Below, one piece after another: positions 22,819-32,624 of a stretch of 64,000 nucleotides of DNA. This DNA comes from Chlamydomonas reinhardtii. Lineage: Eukaryota; Chlorophyta; Chlorophyceae; Chlamydomonadales; Chlamydomonadaceae. Location of the stretch: contig NC_057015.1 of NCBI RefSeq assembly GCF_000002595.2, forward strand, positions 8,735,084-8,799,083, given 5' to 3'. Within the stretch, counting starts at the first letter, position 1; each line of letters starts with the position of its first letter. The translations under genes and the position numbers were made by a program. Under the pieces are notes generated by a model that was given only the letters and a program-made list of their open reading frames with translations, had not been told where the DNA came from and ran no database searches.

Positions 22819-23268
22819 TCAGGTGCGCAGCAGCGCCGCGACCAACTTGCCGGCGAGACCCTCCGGGCTCGCGAGAAGCAGCCCGCTCGCAAGGACGACT
22901 ATGAGCACCTTCTCCATCTTTACGTTGAGCAGGTCCATTTTCGAGCTCAGCTCGGCTGAGCGCAGGTCCAGTTTTGCGCTGAGCTCCGTTGAACGCAGGT
23001 CAATCTTTGCGCTGAGTTTGGCGGAGTGCAGGTCCAAGTCTGACTTCTTGACCAGGTCGTTGGTGCAGGGCAATACTTTGATCATCATTTCAGCCTCCTT
23101 ATCTGTGAAGCCCGCCTGCTTGTAGTGCTCGGCTGCATCAGCCCGAACTATGCCCTTCCGACGCGAGCTAGGCATGACTGGCGTGCCCGGAACAACCATT
23201 GCAGCAACATTTCGGAGAGGCAACAGGTTTGTCTTTCCGCGGGTGAAAGGTTTTACGGGCGAAGGCAT
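22819..23268 (-). CDS. Small coiled-coil protein with C-terminal membrane helix, CCDC90/DUF1640-like, 149 aa
   Basis: Single uninterrupted frame. The ATG at 23266-23268 is the first Met; the frame extends upstream only through a GTG. The N-terminus (MPSPVKPFTRGKTNLLPLRN) is basic and lacks acidic residues, like a mitochondrial or plastid presequence. Residues about 50-62 (QAGFTDKEAEMMI) match the GFs..QAeai pattern of the CCDC90/DUF1640 family, whose members include mitochondrial inner-membrane coiled-coil proteins. Then come four 11-residue repeats (DLHSAKLSAKI, DLRSTELSAKL, DLRSAELSSKM, DLLNVKMEKVL), a hendecad coiled coil. A hydrophobic helix (VLIVVLASGLLLA) and a short tail end the protein. 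Family placement is by pattern only. Confidence 0.6.
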   Translation of the reverse strand: MPSPVKPFTRGKTNLLPLRNVAAMVVPGTPVMPSSRRKGIVRADAAEHYKQAGFTDKEAEMMIKVLPCTNDLVKKSDLDLHSAKLSAKIDLRSTELSAKLDLRSAELSSKMDLLNVKMEKVLIVVLASGLLLASPEGLAGKLVAALLRT

Positions 23269-23397
23269 TCTCTCTGCAGCAATTAACTTTACTTGGTAGT
23301 GTATTCGGTAGCGTAGCTTGCAAATCACCTGCTAGACCTCAATTTGACGCGACAGCCTTGAAAGTTGAAACGTTTGGGGGATGGGTCCCCAAGCACT

Positions 23398-23450
23398 CAT
23401 GCCAAGCACTGGGCCCTCGTGCCAAGCACTGGGCCCTCGGTATATAATTG
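23398..23450. promoter_or_regulatory. Tandem 20-bp repeat next to a TATA-like box
   Basis: GCCAAGCACTGGGCCCTC occurs twice in a row, immediately followed by TATATAATT at about 23440-23448. On the minus strand the TATA lies about 175 bases before the ATG of the coiled-coil gene, so this may be its core promoter. The inference rests on position and AT-richness only. Confidence 0.3.
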
Positions 23451-24740
23451 AAACTTTTACAGGACTCCTGTACAGATCTTGTAACCCCAAGCCAGAACTT
23501 TCACTAGACTTTCGAAAGCCCCTCCCCCACTCCGAAAACGGTGTGATGCCCCTTGTCACCAGTGGTGAGGACCAGGTGCGCACTTGCGCCGGACGTCTTT
23601 ACCATATACACGTGCACCAAAGACCAACGTAATAAGCCGCCGGGCCGGAGGAGATCGCACACACCTGCACACGCGCCCTATGCGCAACAACTGGCACCCT
23701 TCCACATCGACTGCCCCAACGTTCCTTCCACCCACCGACCCACGCACCCGACAGCCACTCTCGCCAACCTCTAATGCGTGTGGGCGGAGGCCAGGCACGA
23801 CCCGGCGCTGCAGGCCGCCCTGGCCGCTGCCACCCCGGCGGCTTCTTCGGCCCCAGCCCCGGCGCCAGGGTTTGTTTACCACTGCGTTCGGCACCATGGC
23901 CTCCAAGGATAACTTCACCGCGGAGACCAAGGCAGATGGCTGATGTCAAATTGCCGGGCGGTTCAAAGGGGTCGGCAAGCATCCCCGCCAAGCATCTTCC
24001 GCGCTGGGCTGCACGCAAGCTTACGCCCATGCAGCTGCGGAAATGGCATGAGCACATGCGTTACAGGCGCTGCAAGAAGCCCTGCGCCACTCCTGTGCCG
24101 CGTGTGCTTTGCTTTGTTGTGCCGCCTGGTGGCGGCGGCGGCAGCAGTCAAGGCTACAGGCTGGGGAAGGCGCCCACGGGGCGGGGCCGCTTGGGGCTGG
24201 GGGCGGCGAAGAGACCTGCTGACAGAGGGTGCGGTATGAAGGGAGGCGCGCGCCCACGCATCCGCCGGTGCAGCATGCCGCCACAACCCCCCGAGTGCCG
24301 CAAAGCAAGCAGGGCTTATTGAGCTTTGTTGCGCGCAGTGCGGGCCAAGTGCTGGGGAGGTGGGCAAGGGCCCCGCCAAGGCGGCCACCGGCAGGGCGCA
24401 GCGGGACACCAAGTGCTGGCCTGCATGGTTCGGGAGGGGGCGCTGTGGGCGGCTTGACCCACTTGGGCGCCCACGCCCACCAACGCACGCACCCTCACAG
24501 CAGCTGCAGCAGCCTCCAGCCCACCCACACCCAGCCAGAGCAGCACCGGGCGAACGGCCGCGCCACCAGCAGCACGTGCTGGTGCGGCGGACTGACTTGT
24601 GCGCGCGTGGGTGCAGAAGCGGGGTGGGACCATGGGCGCGGGGGGGGGGGGGGTAGGGCCGCCATGGGGTTTTGACCTTGCTTCCCGCCGTCTCCGCGTC
24701 CCTCCACCCTTTCAGGCGCGGCAAGTTGCGCTCCCACCCA
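23451..24740. other. Unresolved, coding-like stretches without a model
   Basis: Plus-strand pieces such as 23787-23905 (PALQAALAAATPAASSAP) and 23935-24060 (AKHLPRWAARKL) look protein-like but are not recognised, and I cannot connect them with credible splice sites. Long opposing frames here are typical GC-rich shadows. A G run sits at about 24640-24653. Confidence 0.3.
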
Positions 24741-24741
24741 A

Positions 24742-24800
24742 CATTGCCGGCTACCCAACCAGGGTTGGCTAACAACCCGGCAACCCAACCTGGGTTGGCG
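24742..24800. repeat. Short tandem repeat with palindromic core
   Basis: CTACCCAACCAGGGTTGGCT and CAACCCAACCTGGGTTGGCG stand about 28 bases apart; each core is itself an inverted repeat (CCAACC...GGTTGG). Read on the minus strand it spells NPGWVAG twice. It could be a recombination hot spot or part of a decayed repeat. Confidence 0.6.
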
Positions 24801-24859
24801 TTGCTTCGGCTCCCCGCAAGCGTTTTTGCACAACAGAAAGTTGTGGCATAATCCATTGT

Positions 24860-25710
24860 GCCCAGACCGTGCTGTGACGTTGTTAGCCTGTAACGCTGTT
24901 ACGAGTGCTGATGATGCATGGAATACGGGTGCTAATGTGAAAGTGCGCTGCTTGAGACTGTATTGTAGTCGTTGAAGTGGCATCGTAGGAAAATGTGAAG
25001 AGGTATGTAAGCGATGTTATCTGAGGGATAGTGAGGTGTTGTATGGGTGTGCGTCCGTGACAGACGATGTGACAGACTATAACATTCGTGCTGAGTGATA
25101 AGCGGCAAAAGGCTGGTTGCTACGCGTGTGAGTCTGATTTGTAAAGCTGTGTCGGTTGCTAGTTGATAGTTATGCATGAAACACGTAACAGTAACCCGTA
25201 GCAGTACCTGTGTGTGTACTTGTGTGAACTAGTACTACTTCAGCGTGTTGGTAAGTACGGTAATGTGAGGGGCGATGTAGGCCTTGTGTACAGGGATAGT
25301 AGCAGCTGTGTCTTGTCAGTCAGGTAGGTAGCGTACTGGTGCATGTCAACTGCAAGTGTGGCATAGGAAGCCCCTGCTGACCTGAGACCGCTGGAATCTG
25401 AGAGCCTGGGCCGCGCTGTGGCACGGCGACCGCCCACCCCACACCTTGGTGTGCACGGAAACGGGCCCAGCGCCTGTGCGTTGGACCCATGAATGTGCCG
25501 CCATGCTTACATCGGGATTACAGCCATGGGACACATGAATGCAGCAGCACTCCCGACGCATCTAGCCAGATACAGCAAACTGCAAAGACTCCCTGCACCC
25601 GATTGGACCACACCTGCCACAGGGTATCACAGATGAAACCATTTATACCGAATAGCTTCCCAGTTCCCACAGAGCCGCGCACACTGCTAACGCTTGCGCT
25701 TGTGACATGG
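24860..25710. other. No gene seen; left flank of the retroelement
   Basis: About 0.85 kb, lower in GC than the genes, with no recognisable product, ending in GTGACATG next to the mobile element. Confidence 0.5.
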
Positions 25711-25763
25711 CTGTCACGTCTTCCCATGGGCTGATGCAACCCGCACGTGCCCCGCTAGATGTT
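25711..25763 (-). repeat. Repeat B2 of the split-repeat retroelement, 3' end
   Basis: 53 bp, identical to B1, at the outer side of A2, abutting the host sequence GTGACATG. Confidence 0.9.
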
Positions 25764-26302
25764 GAGCTGTGGTCTGCTCTGGTCCCTTGCTCCGCGGACC
25801 AGCAGAACAGGCGGGTGACGGACAATACGTGCTCCGTCGGTATATTACAAGCGTTCGCAGTCTGTAACGTGACTGCTCTGACGGGTCTTTAACTCTGAAA
25901 TCGCTAAATGAAAGGTCGTTCAAGTAGCTCAAGCAAAGACAAGCTTGCTTGAGCTCTCTCACGCGTTAACCTCGCTATCTCCGCATGGGACGCGGGCCAG
26001 TTCAGCCACCGCCCACCAGTCAAGCCTGGCCGCTAACGACTGGCGCCCAAACACACGAGGCTAATGCAACGTAGCATACACACGATACACTGGGAAATGC
26101 GGCGGCCTGAGCCCAGTCAACGGCTCAGCCACCCGGTTCCACGAACTCAACACACGACACACGCGACTGGCACGACCGGCAACTCCCCTCACAGCCTCTT
26201 ACGGCACCCCGGGTCTTGCCCTTCCGTCTGCCGTACGCGCATCGGCACAGCTAAACACAGCACGGTGACACGCTATGCTAGGTAACCCGCTGGGGTGTGA
26301 CA
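25764..26302 (-). repeat. Repeat A2 of the split-repeat retroelement
   Basis: The second copy of A, sandwiched between the two 53-bp B copies. It is indistinguishable from A1 along its length by eye. Confidence 0.9.
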
Positions 26303-26355
26303 GCTGTCACGTCTTCCCATGGGCTGATGCAACCCGCACGTGCCCCGCTAGATGT
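26303..26355 (-). repeat. Repeat B1 of the split-repeat retroelement
   Basis: 53 bp, plus-strand start GCTGTCACGTCTTCCC, at the inner side of A2. It is identical to B2. Confidence 0.9.
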
Positions 26356-26585
26356 CCCCCCCCCAGCCACGGAACGTGAACGGCCGTGGTCTGGTGATAC
26401 GAGTTGGGGCACAGTGGAAAACACACAGAAAAGCAAACGCGTCTCAGGCGCGGTACACAGACAGCACGCATAAAAGACAGACACATGCAGTAAATCACAC
26501 TCACATGCGGCGAGTTGCCATGCCAGCTGCAATGGCAGAGCTCAGATGAGGAAAGGCAATCAATGTTTTAAGATATACACAGCCC

Positions 26586-27320
26586 TCACAGCACGGGCTC
26601 GCCCGCGCTCATGGCGGTTACGAAACCCCACCTCTTAATGCCCTTCGACAGCAGCACCAACCACACACAGGTCGCACACGACGCAATCAACAACTCCCCA
26701 CTGGCGCGCCGCTTGCGCAGCCTGCTGAGCCGTGCCTTGCCCGCCTTGCCCACGTACTCACGCGGCACCCTGGCTATCACGGCATCAGTGACGAAGTCCC
26801 TCGTTGCCTCCACGTGCGTATCCACGGCTGCCGGATACACCTCCAGCCAGATCACGTTCATGCCAATGCCGTCCTGTTGAGCCCGGCGTAGGCTGGCCGC
26901 CTCCAAAGCAGCGAGACCGCTGACAGGTCTGCCCCTGCGCAGGGTGCAACCGTGCGCACGCACCCACGCCGCGGTGGCGTCAGGCACGTTGAGCGGCGCG
27001 TAGACGGACGTGACCTGAGACAGGTCAATTAGCTCCGACAGGCACTCCAGCTCCGACGGTGTAGACTCGGGCAGGCTGACTCCACGTGACGGCAGCTCCT
27101 CGGCAGGGGGCGGCACGGCAGGCTCGACACTGGTAACGGCCGCTGCACGCGCCTGTTGCTTGGGGACCAGTCTGGGCCGAAGTTGGGCGTGTGTAACAGT
27201 TTCGGTGGCGCCATCGGGGTACTCGATCAGGAAGTAGTGCACTCGGCGCTGTTGACCCGCGTAGCTGACCACGCCGGTGTTGGTCGCGCTCCTGGCCCTC
27301 CTGCCCTTGGCCTCCTTCAT
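26586..27320 (-). CDS. Retroelement internal frame, downstream part, unknown protein
   Basis: An open frame of about 244 residues inside the retroelement. Near its start HYFLIEYPDGATETVTHAQL resembles the small beta-barrel (Tudor/chromo-like) modules often found near the ends of retroelement proteins. The end has a hydrophobic run (LLIASCATCVWLVLL). The function is unknown. Confidence 0.45.
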   Translation of the reverse strand: MKEAKGRRARSATNTGVVSYAGQQRRVHYFLIEYPDGATETVTHAQLRPRLVPKQQARAAAVTSVEPAVPPPAEELPSRGVSLPESTPSELECLSELIDLSQVTSVYAPLNVPDATAAWVRAHGCTLRRGRPVSGLAALEAASLRRAQQDGIGMNVIWLEVYPAAVDTHVEATRDFVTDAVIARVPREYVGKAGKARLSRLRKRRASGELLIASCATCVWLVLLSKGIKRWGFVTAMSAGEPVL

Positions 27321-27380
27321 AGCAAGCGCTCCTTGAAGGTCCTTGAACTTGGCTGGCGGTGTAGACGACGCGGCTTGACC

Positions 27381-27785
27381 TTAACCTTGAGCCTGACAAA
27401 GGTTGTCCGGCGTCACGCCCTTGGCTGTGCAGCTGGGGCACACCCAAGCACCTTTGGGAATCCCCTCGAGCAGTGGCGTGAGGCAGAAAGTGTGCCAACC
27501 GTCGCTTGCAACGTCGCCAATCCTTGAACATGGGCACAGGGTGGTGCCCTGGTTTTCCTGGCGGTGTTTAACCGCTGATGCGACCTCCCTAGTGTCCGCC
27601 GGTAGACAGCGCCGACACTGCTTGGGGTTTCTGGTACAGAAATTGGTGCGGTGAGCTTGGTCTCTGGGGGACCCATGCGACGTCACCAATCCTTGAATGC
27701 AGGCGGTGCAGGGCGGTGCCCAGGCCTTGCAGGAAACACACGTGGTCGGTGACCACTGAAGATTTGCTGGTGCAAGCTGCTGCAC
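27381..27785 (-). CDS. Retroelement internal frame with a PHD-finger-like zinc module
   Basis: Within this frame CPCSRIGDVASDGWHTFCL followed by GIPKGAWVCPSC fits the second half of a PHD finger (D.GWHtfCL.Pl..iP.G.WvCPsC). PHD fingers read histone tails and occur in some algal and protist retroelements. It sits upstream, in element orientation, of the 26586-27320 frame. Confidence 0.55.
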   Translation of the reverse strand: MQQLAPANLQWSPTTCVSCKAWAPPCTACIQGLVTSHGSPRDQAHRTNFCTRNPKQCRRCLPADTREVASAVKHRQENQGTTLCPCSRIGDVASDGWHTFCLTPLLEGIPKGAWVCPSCTAKGVTPDNLCQAQG

Positions 27786-28016
27786 GTCTCCAGCGTGTCT
27801 TGTCTTTGGCTAAACCTACTGCTGCCAGGCAGGCCGCCTCCTCGATCTAGGTGTTGCTGTTGTCGCTGCTGTGGGCAGTGGAATCCACCTCACCTTACAT
27901 GCGCCGGCAGCGGCTGAGGCATCTTCTGTTGACGCGCTGCCGCTGCTGCGGCCTGCAGGTTCTGCTAACATGCTGCCGCCGCTGGGGCGCGCAGCTGACG
28001 ATACACTGCCGCCACT

Positions 28017-28152
28017 AAGGCGCGCAGCTGCTGGAGCACTGCCGCCGCCACGGGGGCGTGCGGCTGACGATACGCTGCCGCCACTAAGGCGTGCAGCTGC
28101 TGGAGCACTGCCGCCGCCACGGGGGCGTGCGGCTGCTGATGTGCTGCCACCG
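28017..28152. repeat. 69-bp tandem repeat inside the retroelement
   Basis: Two copies starting at about 28017 and 28086, beginning AAGGCG(C/T)GCAGCTGCTGG, with a shorter related unit before them. They lie in the low-complexity internal region. Confidence 0.8.
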
Positions 28153-28939
28153 TTACTGCTGGTGGTGGCTGGTGATCACTCACGAGATGATGGACTGTAA
28201 CTTGCACGATGCACTACGGCAGCTAGGACCTCTGGCCCGCGCCTGCGTGCTGTGCGCTAACACCGCCGGTGCCAACTGCCAACTGGTGGCGATTGCACCA
28301 GGGACTGTCGATGACAGGCCCTTGCTGCTGATTGCTGCCCTGTCGCTGCTCGGCAGGGTCCGGGACTCGGTAGATGGAAGCATCTGACGTGTCTGAGCCG
28401 GCTCGAGCTGTCGCTTGTGTTGCCTGGGTCTCGGTGGTGTCACCTGACGGCCTGGTGCCTGCGCTTTGCTCGCTATCTGCCACTACACCCTCGTGACTGC
28501 TAGCCGCCACGGCTCTGGGCCTGCGGGCGTTGACTTGGGGTCTGCTGCGGCTCCGGCCGGGCCGACGCCACCCCGACTGCCTACCTGCCGCTCGACACTC
28601 GGCGGCCGGTAGTTCTTGCGCTTGCCCGTGCTGCTCAGTCTTCTCGCACATGGGAACGGTGCGGTCAATGAAGCCGGACATGTAGGCGGCACCCTGATGC
28701 ACCACCCGCTCACGGCAGTCAGCCCGCGCGCTATCCACCCTTGCACCTTCACGCTGCCGTCGTGCGTCGCGGCAGGGTCGGTCGTGGTGGTGGCGGGACT
28801 GTCGCTGGTGCCCGTGGGCGCTGCCTCGTCGTCCTTGGTTGCGGCTTTGCCGCCACTGCCTGGCTGGGTCGGCTGCTTGACCCGAGACGGTGCCGCCTGT
28901 GCAGGCACAATATTACGCGCTGCCTGCCCAGGCGGGCTT

Positions 28940-31005
28940 GCACTCGCTGGGACTTGCGTCGGCGCCGCCAGCTTTGAGCTCGCCAGTGTCGCAGCACGTG
29001 GGTGCTGAGCTGGTGCCGGTGCTGGCGGTCGAATCCGCAGCGGTGCTGGAGTCGTCGTTGTTGCATCCCCCCCCAGCTTCGGTGATGAGTCGTCGCCGAG
29101 GCTGGCATAGTAGACGACATACCGCTCAGCCGCTGCGAGAGCGGTACGCGCGCCGGGGGCATTGCAGAGAACCATGCTGATCACAAAGGTGGGATAATGG
29201 CTCACTGGGTGCTGCTGCGGTGCTGGGACCTGCGGCTGCACTGCTAGGCCCTGCCGCTGCTGGGTGACGGCTTGGCGGCTTGGGGATCCTGCTAGTGGTT
29301 GTTCGGGCCTTGCCAGGAGCTGCGGGACCGCTCACCGGTGACCGCGGAGCTGACGCACTGCGCTGAACTGCTGGAGGCGGCTCCCTGGGCGGTGACGGCG
29401 GGCGGCTCCTACTGCTGCCTGCAAACTTGGTTCCCGCTCTGGTAGCCCCTAACTCCCGCTGCCTGTCGCCTGATCTGGGCGCAGGCAGACCTGAGTCGAG
29501 CAAACCCCTGAGCTCGCGACTCGCCAGATCTTACAGCTTGCGCGCGCCGTTGTGAAGTCTTGACGGCGCACGCTCGAGACAGCAGTGACCGCAGCGCTCA
29601 CACAGGTGTCGGCGGCTCAATGTAACAGTCGTAATGCATGTTGACTTGGTATGGCAGCTAGGTCTGGCTAGCGGTCTTTGACCGCGCTTGGCCGTGCTGG
29701 CACTACCCGCCGAAGCAACACTCCTCAACAGCCGCCTGGATCTCACGCCTCAAACTGCACCCTACGCTAGGCTTTGCCTGAGCACTAACAGCCTGTTGGG
29801 CTTGGGTGCGCCGCTTGGCGGCTAGCGATGCTGCTTGACGCCTCGGTAGCGGCGCTTGACGCCGCCGGACTTCTTGACGCTGCGCCCACGGTCGCGCTGG
29901 TGCAGGAGGTCAGTGTCGCGCTGGGTCTAGAGATCGAGCAGCCGTGCGCGGCGCCGACGGATGCAGGTCGCGCTTATCCGTCAGCGGGTTGCGTTGAATG
30001 CCAGCAGGTAGTCGACTCGACGCCAGAAGGCCTCGTCCTCGTTGCGCCTTGGCTGGAAGCGGAGGATTCGGGAGGGCTGCCTGTAGACCTGCGTGGGGTG
30101 GAGCCACCCGCAGGACTGGCTCTCCACGTAACGGAAGACCTCTTCAGCGGTGCCGCACTGAGGGATGAGGTCGTCCGTGTATGCTCCCTCTGTCGCCGCC
30201 TGCACGTCGCTGGGAACACTGCTACTGCCGCCGTCCGACTCCTCACTGGACTGCGTTGACGACAGGCTGGCACTGCGCGCCCGCTCTGCACGCTGCTGCT
30301 CTTGCACGTGCACGAGAAGGCAACTTCCCAAGGACCTGGCTGCGAGCCTGCTGCCGCGTGAGCTCACTGCGTACCGATGCCAGGTCAAGCTCAAGCTGCT
30401 TGACCTTCTCGTCGGCAGCAGCACGCTTTGCGTTCCGCCTGCCGGCGGAGCTCACGCTGGTCCTCTACCTCCCGCTCAACGTGCCTGACACGGTCGAGCG
30501 CCTGCTCTGACTCCCGCCTGTCGTCACGCACCTCCCACCGTAACGGCTCACGTTGCTGCTCGCGACTGCCGGTCAGCTGGTGGCTGGTGCGGCCGCGGCT
30601 CTCGTAGCCGCAGCCGCGTGCGCTCGGGCGTTGCGGACCGAAGCCTTGCGGGCTGCGGACCTGGCCGCTGTCTTCACGAGCGTAGCACTCGCTGGGACTT
30701 GCGTCAACGCCGCCTGCCTTGAGCACGCCAGTATCGCAGCACGTGGGTGCTGAGCTGGTGCCGGTGCTGGCGGTCGAATCCGCAGCGGTGCTAGAGTTGT
30801 TGCCTGCTCCGGCAGGTGTGGTCTGCTGTGACTCCCGCCACCCGCCTCCCGCTACGCACTTCCCACCGTAGCTGCTCACGCTGCTGCTCGCGGCTGCCGG
30901 CGGGCTGGTAGCTGGTGCGGCCGCGGCTCTCGTAGCCGCCGCCGCGCGTGCTCAGGCGTTGCGGACCGAAGCCTCGCAAGCTGCGGGCCTGGCCGCTGTC
31001 TTCAC
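28940..31005. repeat. Dispersed direct duplications inside the retroelement
   Basis: A block of about 110 bp at 28945-29055 recurs at 30690-30800 (both contain GCAGCACGTGGGTGCTGAGC). A block of about 130 bp at 30548-30680 recurs at 30878-31005 (both contain GGTGCGGCCGCGGCTCTCGT). The region encodes Ala/Ser/Arg/Gln-rich, Gag-like low-complexity sequence on the minus strand with no defined domain. Confidence 0.7.
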
Positions 31006-31795
31006 GTGCTCAACCCGGGGGCTTCGCCTGCTTGTCCTGCCCTTTGGGCGAGGGATCACAAGTGCGCCCGAGTTCGTCGGGCTTGCCGGCGTAGTGCGGC
31101 GGGGGATCTGGCACGCGTGTGCGCTTTGCGCTGGGCTGCTGCGCAGCCTGCTGCACGCTGCCTGCCTCACGCTTGCGCGAAGCTAGAGCTCCCGGGTCGG
31201 GCGTGTCGCCCCTGCTGTCTCTTTGAGACGCGGCAGCCGAGCCTTTGGCTCCGGGACGGGAGCCCTCTTCCTGCTGGCGAACGGACGCTAATCGGCTACC
31301 GCTTTGCGGGTCACGCCGGTCGCCGCGCCCGCTCACTGCACAGCAAGGTAAATCGGGCAAAGGAACAGCACTTAGTCCAGTGGATTAACAGCACGAAACC
31401 GCCGAGTCAGGAGGGCCAGTCGCTGCTCGTCGCTGTTCGTCCGCTGCTCTCTCGCACTCCTAAGATGCTAACGTTGCTCGGTCAGGCGAGCTAACGCTGA
31501 GTTGTGCTCAAGAACGTGACAGCACAACAATTCAAGCACGGCGTCAGTCGAAGCAGGTCGCTGACGGTACTTAGCAGCAAGGGAGTAGCGCATGCACTTG
31601 GTCCCGAGAGGAACCCAACGTCGTTCGCGGTGTCGCTAACCCTCGACTGCTGCGCCGGGCTTTGCCCTGGCTAACCCCAGAAGCAAGGCCTTTGGCCTTC
31701 GTGCTCACTGGTATCGGTCGGCGAGACGCACTCGGCGTTCGAGCAAGACCTCGCCCACTTTGTGGGCCGCGCCCACTTTGCAGGCGGTCTTTGCT

Positions 31796-32335
31796 TGAGC
31801 TGTGGTCTGCTCTGGTCCCTTGCTCCGCGGACCAGCAGAACAGGCGGGTGACGGACAATACGTGCTCCGTCGGTATATTACAAGCGTTCGCAGTCTGTAA
31901 CGTGACTGCTCTGACGGGTCTTTAACTCTGAAATCGCTAAATGAAAGGTCGTTCAAGTAGCTCAAGCAAAGACAAGCTTGCTTGAGCTCTCTCACGCGTT
32001 AACCTCGCTATCTCCGCATGGGACGCGGGCCAGTTCAGCCACCGCCCACCAGTCAAGCCTGGCCGCTAACGACTGGCGCCCAAACACACGAGGCTAATGC
32101 AACGTAGCATACACACGATACACTGGGAAATGCGGCGGCCTGAGCCCAGTCAACGGCTCAGCCACCCGGTTCCACGAACTCAACACACGACACACGCGAC
32201 TGGCACGACCGGCAACTCCCCTCACAGCCTCTTACGGCACCCCGGGTCTTGCCCTTCCGTCTGCCGTACGCGCATCGGCACAGCTAAACACAGCACGGTG
32301 ACACGCTATGCTAGGTAACCCGCTGGGGTGTGACA
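31796..32335 (-). repeat. Repeat A1 of the split-repeat retroelement
   Basis: About 540 bp; on the minus strand it starts TGTCACACCCC and ends ACCACAGCTCA. It is the 5' outer repeat, equal to A2. It abuts host DNA at 32336. Confidence 0.9.
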
Positions 32336-32624
32336 TGGCAGCCCCACAATGCCAGGTCAGGCCATGATCGCAAGTTGCCTGCTTCGCCGCTTGCAAGCTC
32401 ATCGCCAGCTGAACGGTCTACAACAAAGGGATGACAACGACACCCAGCCGCTTCTGCCCAGGCCTCTAAGGTTTAGATGCCTGCATTTAGGTGAGGCACG
32501 CACGTGGAGAAGTCGGAAGAATGAAAATGTCCTGCTGTACACGCTGCTGGTTTGGTTGCCGTGGCAGCTGCCGCAACGCACACATCTTTTACGTGTCAGC
32601 CGTTGCTTGCCGCCCGCCCCCCAG

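Larger units (their letters stand above)
25711..32335 (-). mobile_element. DIRS/PAT/TOC-type retroelement with split direct repeats, non-autonomous
   Basis: Read on the minus strand the order is A1 (31796-32335), internal region, B1 (26303-26355), A2 (25764-26302), B2 (25711-25763). A1 and A2 are about 540 bp and look identical by eye; B1 and B2 are 53 bp and identical. This split-repeat order is the hallmark of PAT/kangaroo/TOC elements of the DIRS order, known from Volvox and Chlamydomonas, which integrate with a tyrosine recombinase and make no target duplication. None is seen here. The internal 5.4 kb shows no recognisable reverse transcriptase, RNase H or recombinase, so it is likely a non-autonomous or broken member moved in trans, in the manner of TOC1. 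The identical repeats point to a recent insertion. Confidence 0.75.

Noticed and set aside
23963-24856. 297-residue minus-strand frame
   Set aside because: It starts and ends without context, crosses a poly-G tract and a palindromic tandem repeat, and has no recognisable motif; likely a chance open frame in GC-rich DNA.
27965-28152. Spaced repeats as a CRISPR-like array
   Set aside because: Units are contiguous 69-bp minisatellite copies without unique spacers, inside a eukaryotic retroelement.
25764-32335. Ordinary LTR retrotransposon with 540-bp LTRs (TG...CA ends and a TGGCGCCC motif like a primer-binding site)
   Set aside because: The TGGCGCCC motif lies inside the repeat, not next to it; no 4-6 bp target duplication is present; and the extra 53-bp repeat on both sides of one copy fits the split-repeat DIRS/PAT layout better.
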